Positions 22,763 to 34,572 are shown, counted from the first letter of the stretch. The stretch: 64,000 bases of DNA from Puccinia triticina (GCF_026914185.1 NC_070560.1:6129501-6193500); one strand, 5' to 3'. A program made the numbers and translations. Notes: a model not told the origin generated them from the sequence alone.

Positions 22763-25700
22763 ATGAATTCATCAACAGAGCGCAAAGGAGTGGCATCGGA
22801 TGAGGACTTGGCCCAACTTCGAAATCAGTACAAAGGTTTACATTCAAATAAACAGTGTGATGATGACCAGTCGCTCAACCGATTGCTCGGAGCATCTTCA
22901 GGTGTGTGGCCAATTACGTTGTCCATCATCTTACCACTCTGCACGCACCTGCTGACCAATCTCACTTATCGGACTTGAAGTGCGCAAAGTTAAGGAATAC
23001 CTCGATGGACTTGCTGAAGCTTACAGCAAGATACCAGAAATTTCAGAACAGCTTCGCAATAAGAAGTGGCTTGAATTTCTTCTCAGAATATCTCACGCCT
23101 GGGAAGATTTGGTGCTGTATTTTGAGCTCAATGAACACGACGGCTTGGAAAATCGATTTATCAACCTTGCGTTCTTTCATCAATATCCACGTTGGGCTCA
23201 ACAAGAAAACGTATCAAAGAAACGGATGCTCGACGCACTCCTCACAGATTCTATTGCCGCAGGAGAAGAACTTCTTGTGAGCTCCTCAACAGAGTGCAAA
23301 GGAGTGGCATCGGATGAGGACTTGGCCCAACTTCGAAATCAGCACCAAGGATTACATTCAAATAAACAGTATGGTGATGACCAGTCGCTCAACCAATTGC
23401 TCGGAGCATCTTCAGGTCTGTGGCCGGTTACATTGTCCATCATTTTATCACTCTGCACGCACCAGCTGACCAATCTCGCTTATGGGACTTGAAGTGCGCA
23501 AAGTTAAGGAATACCTCGATGGACTTGCTGAAGCTTACAGCAAAGCAGGAACAGTCCACGAAAATGGTCGCAATACGATTTGGGTTGGATTTCTTCTCCG
23601 ACAACCCCGCGCCCGGGCTCGTTTGCTGGATTATTTTGAGCTCGAGGAAGGTGGCGATTTGGACAATAAATTTGTCAAGCTTGCGTTATTTCATCAATAT
23701 CCGCGTTGGGCTCAAGATGAAGATGTATCAATGAATTGGATGCTCAATGCACTCCTCGCAAACTCTATGGCCGCAGGAGAAGACCTTCTTGCTGTTGCAG
23801 TACCCGACCCCGAGCATATGCAGATAATTCAAGCTGGTTACCAACACGAATACTTGAGGCATGAAACCATTGTGCTGCCAATCCTCACCCGTCTTGGCAA
23901 AGGTGCTCAGGAGTGGTCTGCAGACCATCTCGCTCCACTTACCTCCTTGATTGGTCCAAGTATGATTGGAAAGACCCGCTTACTACAACAACTTGCGAAA
24001 AGCATATGTGTTGTTTACCTCTGCCTGCGTCCGCATGCTTCGTCTGGCGAACCCCCGAGGTCTAAGCTTGCTGATCAAATGGTTCCTGTCAGGTTAAAAT
24101 CCGACGAATTAGAACTGGAATATACACGACTCCTGTGTGCGATTTTCCAAGTGGTAGCAGAATTCTTCTCCAGCCAATCTGCCCACGCTAGCGAAGAGGA
24201 ACGACTGACGAAATGGTTCGAATTTAATGATAAATGCGGAAATGAGTTTGCGTCTAGAGTTGACGATAAAGTGAAAAAAACTCCGGACAATCGTGTGAAA
24301 GCTGATACCTTACTCACGACCAGTTTAAAGGAGCTGTACCAAATCACATGCTTCATCGAAAACCCACACCTGAAGTTATTGCTGGCCATCGATGAAGCGC
24401 GGACGCTGGTGGAGCTAGAAACCAACGACCCCTTCAAAGTCTCATACTTCCGCATTCTTCGGCGAGTGTTATCCCAGATACCGACTTCGTCTGGATTCTT
24501 CGCCCTCGTTACGGACACTACGGTCACAGTGGCAGATTTCAATCACACTCTAATCAATGATCCCAGTGCAAGACCGGAACCTGGCTCGAAGCCAAAACTA
24601 ACGTTTGAGCCTATATATGATATTGGGACCTTTGACTCGAAGGTTCCCCCAGGTCGACCCAGAACATGGGAAGCATTGCTATCACCACAACGGCTTTTCA
24701 GTTATGGCTTCCCAATTTTTCGGATTTACGTCGAGACAGCAGAGGCCAGAAAGAAGTCGATCCCTGAGATCATCAAGAACCTCAGAGAGTTCGCCATTGA
24801 AAAGTTGCTATGCAATTCACGTGTCGCCCAACTCTCTGAAGGTCAATTATTCGCTTTGCTGGGTCCTACTATTCAGCCCCAGATCTATGAAGCCGCTAGG
24901 TTGAATTCTGAGTTGATTTCAAGTCATCTTGCTCTCTGCTTGTACATTTCGCCATCTCGCGAAAGGATCATCAGCGAATACCCATCCCAGTTCACTCTCT
25001 CCATGGCGGCTAACTACTTCCTCGCGAGAGGCGAGGATAGGATGATCTGCTGTATCAAGGCCCTCACTGTCATTCTGCGACAAGGCCTCATCTCCTCGGG
25101 GAATGCTGGGGAACTGGCTAGTCGAATCATCTTGTTGCTGGCGATGCACAAAGCCATGGATTCCAACGGTTCGACCGAAATTCCATATGGATGCTCAGTT
25201 CGATTGGTGGATTTCTTATGCGCCTTGACTGGACAGGTAACAGAAAAAGTAGACCTAGAAAACCTGGACCGACGGACCAAAAAAGCACTGGGCCTCGAAA
25301 ACCTGGATCTCGGTGACATAGCACCTGAACACCAAAAACGGCTCTTGACCGAAGGCCGACTCTTTTGGAACCACTTCGTACAGATTACTTACACACCACA
25401 TAAGGCGGATTTTTTGGAATTCTTATACCGAGGTCTGGCAATACAATGCAAGCCCAACCAGCCGTCATTTGACCAACTGTTTACCATTTACCTCGAACCG
25501 GGTGGCTCGACCTCAGAGCTCAATGAAGACCGGATCTCCTTTTGCGGCGTACAGGCAAAGAATGGAGGTGTCGACTGGGGGAAGGAAATGCCCAAGTGGA
25601 CAGATGACAATGCAGGTATCAAAATCAACAAAACCAATCCATACCTTGTTCTTGTTTTCAGCTTCAAAACCAGCTATACTCGTCAAACGCTACCAAAAGT

Positions 25701-26040
25701 CGCCAATCGAGGGTATCGAATCTTTCACGGCCTCACCGACATCAAATGCCTGTCCGATGGAATTTCTAACGCCTTGAAAGAACTACTAGCCGTTGAAGAA
25801 GACGTTCGGGCCTTCTACAACGACGACCACATGAGAAAGTTCGTACAGACCAGCCGCCCGGCTGTTTACCCCATAAAACGCCGTGATTCTGATGATGAAA
25901 TCAATTTTGACTCCAATATTAATCCGGATGGCACCTGCATACAACACCATGACACCAATGATGAAATCAATTTAAACTCCAATATTGATCCGGACGTTGT
26001 AGGTACCTGTGGAGGTTCGGACTGTGAAATGAATGATTGA
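22763..26040 (+). CDS. P-loop NTPase with probable C-terminal restriction-endonuclease-like domain
   Basis: I model join(22763..22901, 22981..23415, 23495..26040), 1039 aa, with phases consistent. Residues ~1-190 and ~145-310 contain two tandem copies of a ~171-residue unit (ASDEDLAQLRNQ, then RKVKEYLDGLAEAYSK). The NTPase core follows: Walker A GPSMIGKTRLL at ~345, Walker B LLLAIDEARTL with Asp ~491, and a strand FFALVTDT ~530. In the C-terminal third, PSFDQLFTIYL and about 25 residues later CGVQAKNGG (~878) fit the D...QxK catalytic pattern of PD-(D/E)xK nucleases. P-loop plus REase architecture is known from eukaryotic CR-type (Crinkler-related) effectors and transposon-linked proteins; assignment to that class is inference. 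There is no signal peptide, and the tail is Asp/Asn-rich with a duplicated DDEIN motif. A shorter start at Met 23482 is possible. Confidence 0.6.
22778..23803 (+). repeat. Tandem duplication, 513-bp unit, inside the NTPase gene
   Basis: GCAAAGGAGTGGCATCGGAT recurs 513 bp later, and the whole unit (exon end, intron, next exon start) is duplicated. 513 is a multiple of three and the intron is copied too, so the gene frame is kept. The second unit has drifted mainly in the middle. Confidence 0.75.
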
Positions 26041-26298
26041 CTGTTCAATGTTGTAATGTTTTGCACATTTACTCAATTTCTTCAAATATTTGCCATGTGT
26101 TTGCTGTGGAATATGTTGAGGGTAACTGTAGGAATTACCTATAAGGCTAGACCGGAGTTGTCATTGCCAGAACAGAGGTTGCCTTTTTCTAATAGTCAAA
26201 TTTTGGTGTGACTATCAGAACAACAAACAAAAAAAAATGGACCGGTCACCTGGGGGAATGAAATCTTAAAAATATATGCAGTAAACCACTAACTTAAC

Positions 26299-26360
26299 TA
26301 AGTCCCTCTATTGGAGGGGCGGACGCCGTCCCGCAGGGACCCTCCAAAGGAGGGACTTAT
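26299..26360. repeat. GC-rich stem-loop, TAAGTCCCTC family
   Basis: TAAGTCCCTC...GAGGGACTTA closes a hairpin with an inner TTGGAGGG/CCCTCCAA pair. It lies about 260 bp downstream of the NTPase gene stop. Confidence 0.6.
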
Positions 26361-26770
26361 GCGCTATGTCCACCCTGTGGCAGTAGAGACTTAGAAAAAT
26401 TGTTTTTCAATCCTCTCTGGATGTGCCATTTGTCACCAGATAAGAAAAGTTTGGGGGAGCAAAATGTGCACAACATCATGGAGTTTCTTTGTACATATTT
26501 TACAAATTTTTTGGGGCCTTGGGTGCCCCATGAAGTCCTTTTTTTGTGACTGACAAGTGTCCACTTCATTGTGCATTCCACATTTTGCACTGTACAGAAT
26601 CCAAAATTGATAATGTTACAACTATGATTGCAGCTCAACCAGAGTTGAGGATGAGAAAAAATAGTAGGAAGAAGGGGACAGCTTAAGCCATCCCAGAAAT
26701 GTAAGTTAGAGGAAAAAGGTTCAGAAACAAAGACGGCAGATTGATTTTAAAAAAGTCTCTGCCAAAAGTG

Positions 26771-26854
26771 CTAATTCCCTACTGCTGCAGGGTCAACATA
26801 GCCCGTAAGTTCCTCCTTTGGAGGTCGCTTTGCTCCCCCGAGGAGGGAATTAGC
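26771..26854. repeat. GC-rich stem-loop, CTAATTCCCT variant
   Basis: CTAATTCCCT and AGGGAATTAG close the structure; an inner TTCCTCCTTTGGAGG adds a second small palindrome. Related to the elements at 20366 and 26299. Confidence 0.5.
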
Positions 26855-26945
26855 TAAGTTAGAGTAAACCAAAAATTCAGCAAGCGGTTACATCTGCTTA
26901 TTTGAGAAAGAAGGAAGAAAATAAGATCAATGTTTTATCTGTTAG

Positions 26946-27412
26946 CAACACTGGGTCGCTACGCTATTTCAGCACTACGCGTTAGCGTAGCGGCAAAAAC
27001 CGCCCATCTATTTTGCATAGCGTTAGCCCGCTGTTAGCGCCGCTACGCTGCGCTAATTTTCAGTGGCGCTAACAGCGCGCCAATTCTTTGTTAGCGTTAG
27101 CGCGCCGCTACAGTCGCTACGCTACGCTGCGCTGCGCTACAGCGCTTTTAGCGGAAAAAAAGCCCTTTTTTCCCGCTGAAGGCGCTGTAGCGCAGCGTAG
27201 CGCGCGCTCTTTTGCGCCCTGCATGCGTAGCGTTAGCGCAATTGCGCGCAACTGCGCTAACGCTACGCTATCAGCTAAAATAGCTGCGCACCGCGTGCGC
27301 GTAGCGTTAGCGCATATGCGTGCAATTGCGCTAACGCTACGCTAAAAAATAGCGCATTCACGCTGCGCTACGCTACACTAACCGCTATGGTTAGCGTAGC
27401 AACCCAGTGTTG
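26946..27412. mobile_element. hAT-like MITE, hyper-palindromic TTAGCG type (467 bp)
   Basis: The ends are CAACACTGGGTCGCTACGC and GCGTAGCAACCCAGTGTTG. The flanking duplication CTGTTAG (with an eighth matching C) is at 26939-26945 and 27413-27419. The interior is made of short words TTAGCG, GCGCTAA, GCTACGC on both strands and can fold extensively. The ends match those of the large hAT element at 32814-39379, which suggests shared mobilisation. No protein is encoded. Confidence 0.75.
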
Positions 27413-28067
27413 CTGTTAGCTTGAGGTTGTAGGTGGTTGATCAAGTCTGTAGACGGATGATTGGGTCTGTAGACGGTTGATTGAGGCAGGGGACAAATGA
27501 TCAAAGCTGTGACGGTTGCTGAGGGCCACCTTGGGTTGGTAGAGGCCTCCGGGGGTTGCTGGAGGCCAATAATGGTTGTTGGAGGCCATCCAAGGCCACT
27601 GGAGGCCACCAAGGGTCGCTGTAGGCCATGCATCAATGGTTGTTTGAGGCGGCCAAGGGTTTCTGAAGGCTACTGAGGGTCTTAAAGCTTGAACAGGTCC
27701 GTAGAAAGTTGATCGGCGTGGAAGAGCGTTGATCAACAATGGAGGGACATCCCTGCAAGAGACAATGAGATCCAATGATCCTGGGCAGCCGTGAAAGGTC
27801 CCGGCATGCAGCGACTAGTCCTGACTTTGGCAACAAGTTGTTGAATGATCCAACCAGTTCCAGCAAGCAACAAGTCTGAAGCCAAGTAGCGCCGCATACG
27901 GGGGGAAGGACGGGGTTTGGAAAAAAAAATCCGGAAGAATGAGTGATACCGGTGGAAGTGAGTGTGCAAAAAAAAAACTAAAGGTGCAACAGGCGGAGCA
28001 CATAGGTCTCATAACCTGTTGAGGGTAACTGGGTGACACAAGATAAGAGATATTGATGAGGTGTCAA
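27413..28067. other. Spacer between two inverted MITEs, with imperfect minisatellite
   Basis: From about 27500 to 27660, a ~27-bp motif around GGTTGCTGGAGGCCA is repeated imperfectly several times. The rest shows no gene or known repeat. Confidence 0.4.
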
Positions 28068-28524
28068 CAACACTGGGTTGCTACGCTAACCATAGCGGTT
28101 AGCGTAGCGTAGCGTAGCGCGAATGCGCTATTTTTTAGCGTAGCGTTAGCGCAATTGCACGCATATGCGCTAACGCTACGCGCACGCGGTGCGTAGCTAT
28201 TTTAGCTGATAGTGTAGCGTTAGCGCAGATGCGCGCAATTGCGCTAACGCTACGCATGCAGGGCGCAAAAGAGCGCGCGCTACGCTGCGCTACAGCGCCT
28301 TTAGCGGGAAAAAAGGGCTTTTTTTCTGCTAAAAGCGCTGTAGCGCAGCGCAGCGACTGTAGCGGCGCGCTAACGCTAACAAAGCATTGGCGCGCTGTTA
28401 GCGCCGCTGAAAATTAGCGCAGCGTAGCGGCGCTAACAGCGCGCTAACGCTATGCAAAATAGATGGGCGCTTTTTGCCGCTACCATAACGCGTAGCGCTG
28501 AAATAGCGTAGCGACCCAGTGTTG
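28068..28524. mobile_element. hAT-like MITE, TTAGCG type, opposite orientation (457 bp)
   Basis: This is an inverted copy of the element at 26946-27412. Its ends are CAACACTGGGTTGCTACGC and GCGTAGCGACCCAGTGTTG. The target duplication GTGTCAA is at 28061-28067 and 28525-28531. It differs from the duplication of the neighbour, so the two were inserted independently rather than by one inverted duplication. Confidence 0.75.
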
Positions 28525-28805
28525 GTGTCAAGGACATAGTCCGAGCACAGTGAGTCAACTTGTAATAATCATTCAGTGAGGATTGCAGTGAGGGAAACAA
28601 CTAGACTATATAAATGCACAATATAGACTGAGTTGTGGGTGTATAGATTAGTAGCATAATGCATAGTGAGATGCTAATACACTATCTCAACAGAATACTG
28701 GCCAAAACATGGCCAAAAATTTGTCTATTTCCTCTTCTTACCACCTTTTCTTTGCCGCTTTGATGCACACTCACTGCTGATATTATGATCTTTGGTTTGT
28801 TGCTA

Positions 28806-30295
28806 GACTACTTCACCCAGCCGGGTGATACACATGACTGGATCAAGGAAGCATTTGACAATATGCAAACCCGCTCAGACTTTGTCAAATACAGCTCTCA
28901 AAATGGGTTGGAATACAACAAAGAAACCCCTGTTTGACAGCGCTCATTTCTTACCTCAAATGCTTGTGTCAACCCCGGTTCCATCTAAAAAAGAAACTCT
29001 TCCTTCTCTGCCTGGCAGCCCCTCTGATGACGGATAAACTGGCAGCTCTATCCATATTGTTGTCCCTGCTTCAACTCCGGTCCAATGCAAGCAATCCCAA
29101 AAAAAGCCTAAGAAAAACAAAGTGTGAATTCTCAATGATGCTGGCAAAACCAAAATCATGTTGAACTACACCTTTTACATACCTGCTGATGAAGAGAAAA
29201 CCTCAACCCGTGGGTTGCACAAACAAAAGGTCTCTCCCAGTGCTTAGAATGCCAAGTATGACCACATTAATTCTACTCTGGGCAAGATATTTTTCTTCTG
29301 GGATCTCAACAACAGCAAACTAACTAGTTTCAAACAAGCAGCTTTTGGGGCAATTCGTCAGCTTGATGCGCCTGTGTTTTCCAGACGCGCTGAGATACAA
29401 GATGCTGCAAGACGGCTTAGTTGGAATGCAAATGTTCCATGCTTGACTTCTTTCCAGACGACCGACCATGCCAACATCAACACAGAAGATCTATTCACTC
29501 AGTTTCTTGAAGAATCTGCTGATCCCAAGGCCTACAAATTCAATATATGCATCAACAAGATCAACCCAAAAATGGTCGCTCAGGTGAGTCCCATTTGATG
29601 TGAATGATGATACTCACTGCAACTGTTCTTTTTAATGTTTGTTTGGAATGCTTCAACAGAAGGAGGCCGCTAAAGAGAAGTTGGAGGCCACTCAGGGAAA
29701 TAAGAAGATACGGGCAGGCGCAGATGCAGATGATTGGGAGCCCTTGGCTGGAGCTTCCCATTTGTCCAACATGTTTGATACAATTGCTATTATCAATTTG
29801 AAACAACCACCAAAAGGACATCTTGCGGGTATCCATGAGGTCTCCGCTTATATCAATCCAAAAAACTCAAAACAGTTTATGATACTTGATCCGAATTGAC
29901 TGACCATCTGGGCCAAAGCTATTGTGGGGACTTTCTGCTCTTTATCCTTGCAAACACAGTACTGATGATTCCACACTTTACTATGACAGATGAAAAAAGG
30001 CTTGGTCAATCTCTACCATCCTCTGAATGTCCCTGGTTTTGATTGGGATAATTCAGCACTTTCTCAATTGTCCGCTGCCACTGCAACCGTGGCCCCAGAA
30101 CCTACACCTATTCCAACTGCTGGTCTTCCAACAAATCCGGCCGCAATGTCAATTCAAAACACAGATCAGTTACATGTGGCCTGGGACCCTTTGATTGAGA
30201 AGATGATGGCCTACAAAGTCCATCATACACACCACGGATGTTTGCTCAACACTTGCGTGCAAGTGCCTTCACCCCTCTCTTTAGGAACCCTTTAA
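28806..30295 (+). pseudogene. Degenerate member of the same repeated ORF family as 15870-17815
   Basis: Broken frames give DTHDWIKEAFDNMQTRSDF (28830-28890), FFFWDLNNSKLTSFKQAAFG (29290-29350), a run through ARRLSWNANVPCLTSF (29405-29455), and, after a likely intron, LAGIHEVSAYINPKNSKQFM (29825-29885) then IWAKAI. Stops interrupt the frame (for example at 29897). The YINPK...IWAKAI block matches the minus-strand relic near 16300. I do not recognise a function. A last open part (29990-30295) is Pro/Ala/Thr-rich. Confidence 0.4.
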
Positions 30296-31167
30296 GATCT
30301 CTTGCAGAACTTGACACCAATTTATGTGTAATTTTGGATTGAATTTATGCTAAGTGTGTCTGAATTGATGCTGAATCTTGTATGAATTCATGTTGGACAT
30401 GGTTTCATATCAACCTGATATCCACCCCAACTGGACTATTTGAGTAATTGTATCTTTTCCAGAACCTGTGTTCAACTGCATTGCAAAGCAATCTCCATTT
30501 CTTGGCAGAAACCAGATTTTTCTTGATGTAATAATATATTTCCATTGATCATGTGCTTATTATGCCGTCCACACCACTCAAAATGTGTTTTCATATATGA
30601 AAAACAAAACTTTTGGCTTGGTAGATATACCTTTGTGATGAAAGTGCATAAATTCAATGAATCTTGTTTCTGTTTTTATCACTTGAGATACTTATAGACT
30701 TGTGGAAAAAAATTAACATAGTGGATACTTATATCTTTTGTATTGATTGATGCTATAAGCATCACATACTTTGAGAGAAAAGGTGATTTCCTTCTGAACT
30801 GAGCTAGCTTCACTCACTGGCTATCCCCTTGATGTTTTATTTTTGCATCAAATGATGAAAAATTGCTAACTGATCAATCTCCATAATCACCTTGTGATCT
30901 TGCAGGTGGCAGATAGGCATCTGGGCTGCAAGAATTCTCACATAATTCTTTTTAGCAAATTTTATGATTTTTTCACAAGAGAGTTGGAAGTCTGGGCTAA
31001 GTTCAGGGGAGACCCAGATTATCCAGGGTTTCTTAAGGGTCAGGCTTTAGGCACGCCAAAAAAATGCCGGATACACGCCAAAAAAGGCGTGAACTCCGGA
31101 CCACTCCAAGATTTTTGCAGTGGAGGATGGTTCACTCCAAAACCAGCCCCCATTTGGAGTGCCCAAT
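30296..31167. other. AT-rich stretch, no gene seen
   Basis: Only short ORFs. Around 31050-31165 a patch with ACGCC, CACTCCAA and TTGGAGTG words may be the terminus of an unidentified TIR element. Confidence 0.35.
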
Positions 31168-31463
31168 GCCTAATTATTGAACATTTTTTTTGATAAATTT
31201 CCCAGAAGTCTAGAGACTTAAGGGGTTACATAATGATGCATATTCTCTGCGCTCTGAAACTTTTGGCAATATTGGTACCTCAGAACATGAAATATAAGGG
31301 GTGTGTGGTAGTCATATTGCCTTACTGCGGACCCCTTATATCTGATGTTCTGAGGTACCAATATTGCCAAAAGTTTCAGAGCGCAGAGAATATGCATCAT
31401 TCTATAACCCCTGCATTCCTTAGACTTCTGGGAAATTTATCAAAAAAGATATTCAATAATTAG
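31168..31463. repeat. Long near-perfect hairpin (~296 bp, ~130-bp arms)
   Basis: TAATTATTGAA at the left and TTCAATAATTA at the right bound two arms that are inverted copies. Both arms include AATTTCCCAGAAGTCTA, ATGCATATTCTCTGC and TTTTGGCAATATTGGTACC. The loop is about 35 bp. As a result, the same short peptide appears to be encoded on both strands. Probably a foldback MITE. Confidence 0.7.
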
Positions 31464-32806
31464 CCAGATTGCTCCTATTAAGGCTGCCCGCCCCCCCTAT
31501 ATCTCATGTTTGGTGTTTACCCCATTGCTATAAGTTTAATGGCGCACAGAATATACATCATCGAAACATTTCTGAAATTTTTAGACTCTTTAAATGTGTA
31601 ACAAAAAAGCTATACATGTAGCAGTCATTTTTCTACTAAGCACACCATGTACCCGCCACGTACCTATTTTTTTCTCTCAAAAATTTCAAAGGAAGCTTCT
31701 AATGCATGTTTAAATGTTCCCTCAATTTTTTGTAACCCTGGTACATGTAACAAAAAAGATATTCCCTTAGTACACACTGGGGGAAAGGGGGTATGCAAAA
31801 AATTAATTAAATCATTTAAAGTTGCTTTTTTGGAATTTTGAATGTGTCATAATTCTTTTCAGGATTTTAGATAAATTTTAAGCCTATTTGCGTCGCGTAG
31901 AAATGAATAGAAAAAACCGGGTACGCACGCGGAAAAGGGGGTACACAAAAACCGGGTACAAACGCGGAAAAACCGGGTACGTTTAGTAACCCCCTATATA
32001 TAACTCTTTTAAATATTTCATCTAACATTCTGGTGTTGCGTGGGCACTCAGCTCAGCATTGCTTGGCTGTGTGGTAATATAGGTGTCACACAAATGTACG
32101 GGCGTACAGTTGTGTGACAAATCCTTCCAGCTAGCCCCTCAGAAAATGCACACCAAATTCAAACCAGATTAAAATCATGATTTAAGAAAAACTGGCATAT
32201 TTTTGGCAAGGATAAGATACCCTCTCCATATTATACCTTGGCCCAAGGGGACCAAGTTCAAGCAGCATTGATAATTACTCTGTCACCTCACACACCTCCT
32301 TTTGAATTCTGTGTGCGCTGAAAATTATAAAAAGGATGTTCCAGAGCAACCTGTAGGATATGGGTTTACACAGAGGTTAAAAATCATCATGGTCAAAAAA
32401 TTCTTATCTTTGGTCAAAATTATAGATTGAGTACAACTGATCATAAAGTTGGGCTGGGTTTCAACATAGTTATGGTGTACATTATACGGTTACATTACAC
32501 AAAACATCTGGCATGATTCCAGGTAACATCAGTATAGATTGTGCATTACATGACCTGGTCTTCAAACCAAGATCAGACCAACTTCAAACCGACTTCAAAC
32601 CAGTAACTAACAAGGATTGGACCAAACCTTGGCATGAATTGTGCAAAGGCACTCGTCAACAGGTGCTGAGCAAACATCCTTGGTGACAGCAAACCAAACT
32701 GGACTGGCAATGGTACATCCAGTTGGCAAAGTTCAAATGAGTCATCAAGACGGCCTGGCTGGGAATCAACAAAGGGCTGGTCCTCTCAACAATTTGTCTC
32801 ATGCAA
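31464..32806. other. No complete gene; right end is one half of a coding relic split by the hAT insertion
   Basis: 31464-32640 shows only AT-rich sequence with several GGGTAC(G/A) motifs. 32641-32806 reads GKVQMSHQDGLAGNQQRAGP and appears to continue after the hAT element at 39387 into Pro-rich and SAM-like coding sequence. Confidence 0.35.
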
Positions 32807-33100
32807 TACCTAGCAACACTGGGTAGTTACAATACAATACGTTATTGGATGTTATTTCATATCGTAACTATGCCTGTTATGCCGGGCCACCGTTACTGTT
32901 ATCAGTAACGACATGATTCCCGGCCATTCCATAACGTAACAATTTTTTTTTTGATATTTTCTAAATTCTGGGTAACGTAGCGCCATTAACGCGCCATAAC
33001 CCGCGGCAGCGTGTTTTGCCCCCTGCGGGAGCGTTGTGGTGCAGGCAGGGGCTTGTCCTACGTTTAAGCCTTCAGGCATAGCATCGACTGCACAGTTTTA

Positions 33101-34205
33101 GGGCCTGTACCTTAGCCCGCGGATTCCAAGGATCTCACCCGGGATTCGCAACTTTCTGTGAAATCCGAGCGACCCAGAATCCGGAGTACCATAGCGCCTA
33201 ATTGGCGTCCTCATAATCCGAGGAAAATGGTCTGTTTTCCTCAGTTTGGAAAAATAGGTCGGACCTATTTTTTTCACCTCGGGTTATGTACGCCTTCCCC
33301 AGCCACCCGCACCATCAGATACACAGCACATCCTCGTATCGCCTCCCCTACCCATGGAGTGAGTACCGGCCATCGAGAGCAGCTCACTACACCCTTGATG
33401 GCCGGCCAAAGCCAGTCATCGAGCGGAGTACATACACCCTCCACCGATGGCTGGTCAGTAGGTTCTACACTCTCAATGGCCGGTGGAGACCGGTGATTGA
33501 TAGGAGTCCACACCTCCGTTGATGCCCGGTCTGTACCGGCCGTCAATAGTCACTCGCCACTCTCGATGACCGGTTTGTTCCGGTCATCGAGAAGAAGATG
33601 TACTCCTCGAGATGACCGGTTTGTTCCGGTCATCGAGAGGAGTATGTACTCCCCAAGATCCGGAACAAACCGGTCATTGAGAGAAAGATGTACTCCTCAA
33701 AACAACCGGAACGAACCGGTCATCTTGAGGAGTAGATTGATGACCGGTTCGTTCCGATCATCGAGGGAGTATGTACTCCTCCCAATGACCAGTTCATTCC
33801 GGCCATCAAGATGAGTATACACTCCTCCCGATGACCGGTTTGTTCCGGTCATCTTAAGGAGTAAATACTCCTCTCGATGACCGGAACGAACCGGTCATCT
33901 TGAGGAGTGTATACTCATCTTGGTGACCAAGAGGACAGCCCATCAAAAGGAGCCCTCAATAACCGAACGGACCTGCCATTGAGGGGAATACGTTCCCAAT
34001 GGCCGGTGTGTACCGCTCTGGCTGGCCGGTCAGCACCGGTGACCGGGGAGTTGTTGATGAATCTGCGGTCCCATGGTACGCCTTTTGGAGCAGCTCGGAT
34101 TTGGAGCTCGGGGAAACCGTGCAGGGAAAATAATCCTGACGAACCGGTATTTTTGGCGGCTGGGAATCCGAGGTGTGAATCCGCGGAAAGCTATGGTACA
34201 GGCCC
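33101..34205. mobile_element. Non-autonomous element carrying palindrome array A
   Basis: The left end GGGCCTGTACCTTAGC and the right end GCTATGGTACAGGCCC are inverted copies; further in, CCGCGGATTC recurs inverted. It interrupts a 120-bp tandem repeat whose other copies lie on both sides (about 33000-33100 and 34211-34570). The target duplication is unclear (TTA versus TTC). Its core, about 33350-33930, is the palindrome array. Confidence 0.6.
33350..33930. repeat. Palindrome array A (alternating GATGACCGG/CCGGTCATC hairpins)
   Basis: About ten units of GATGACCGG-TTTGTT-CCGGTCATC alternate with a second palindrome, GAGGAGTATGTACTCCTC. Loops vary (TTCGTT, TTTGTT) while the stems covary in places, for instance CCGGAACGAACCGG. 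Array B at 42400-43680 has the same two-palindrome design with diverged sequence. Confidence 0.7.
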
Positions 34206-34210
34206 TTCTG

Positions 34211-34570
34211 TCAGATTTCGCGAAATCCGACAGTACGACTGAATTGGTACAGGGTTGCGGCAGCGTCATGGTGCAGGCAAGGGCTTGTGCCCCACGTTTC
34301 GGGAGCAGCATCAACTGCACAGTTGTACTGTTGGATTTCGCGAAATCCGACAGTACGACTGAATTGGCACAGCGTCGCGGCAGCGTCATTGTGCAGGCAA
34401 GGGCTTGTGCCCCACGTTTCGGGAGCAGCATCAACTGCACAGTTGTATTGTTGGATTTCGCGAAATCCAACAGTACAACTGAATTGGTACTACTACAACT
34501 TTGTGGGAGCGTTATGGTGCAGGCAGGGGCTTGCCCTACGTTTTGGGTGCAAGTACATAGTCATACGACT
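34211..34570 (+). repeat. 120-bp tandem repeat, about three copies
   Basis: GATTTCGCGAAATCCGACAG starts copies at about 34211, 34331 and 34451. Each copy includes GGTGCAGGCAAGGGCTTG (or close variants) and CAACTGCACAGTT. A partial copy at 33000-33100, left of the inserted element, shows that the array predates that insertion. TTTCGCGAAA is palindromic. Confidence 0.7.
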
Positions 34571-34572
34571 GA

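Noticed and set aside
26946..28524. Open frames in the TTAGCG elements (for example 27088-27345)
   Set aside because: The frames follow from repeated GCG/CTA words lacking stops, and the peptides are Ala/Arg/Ser/Leu low complexity.
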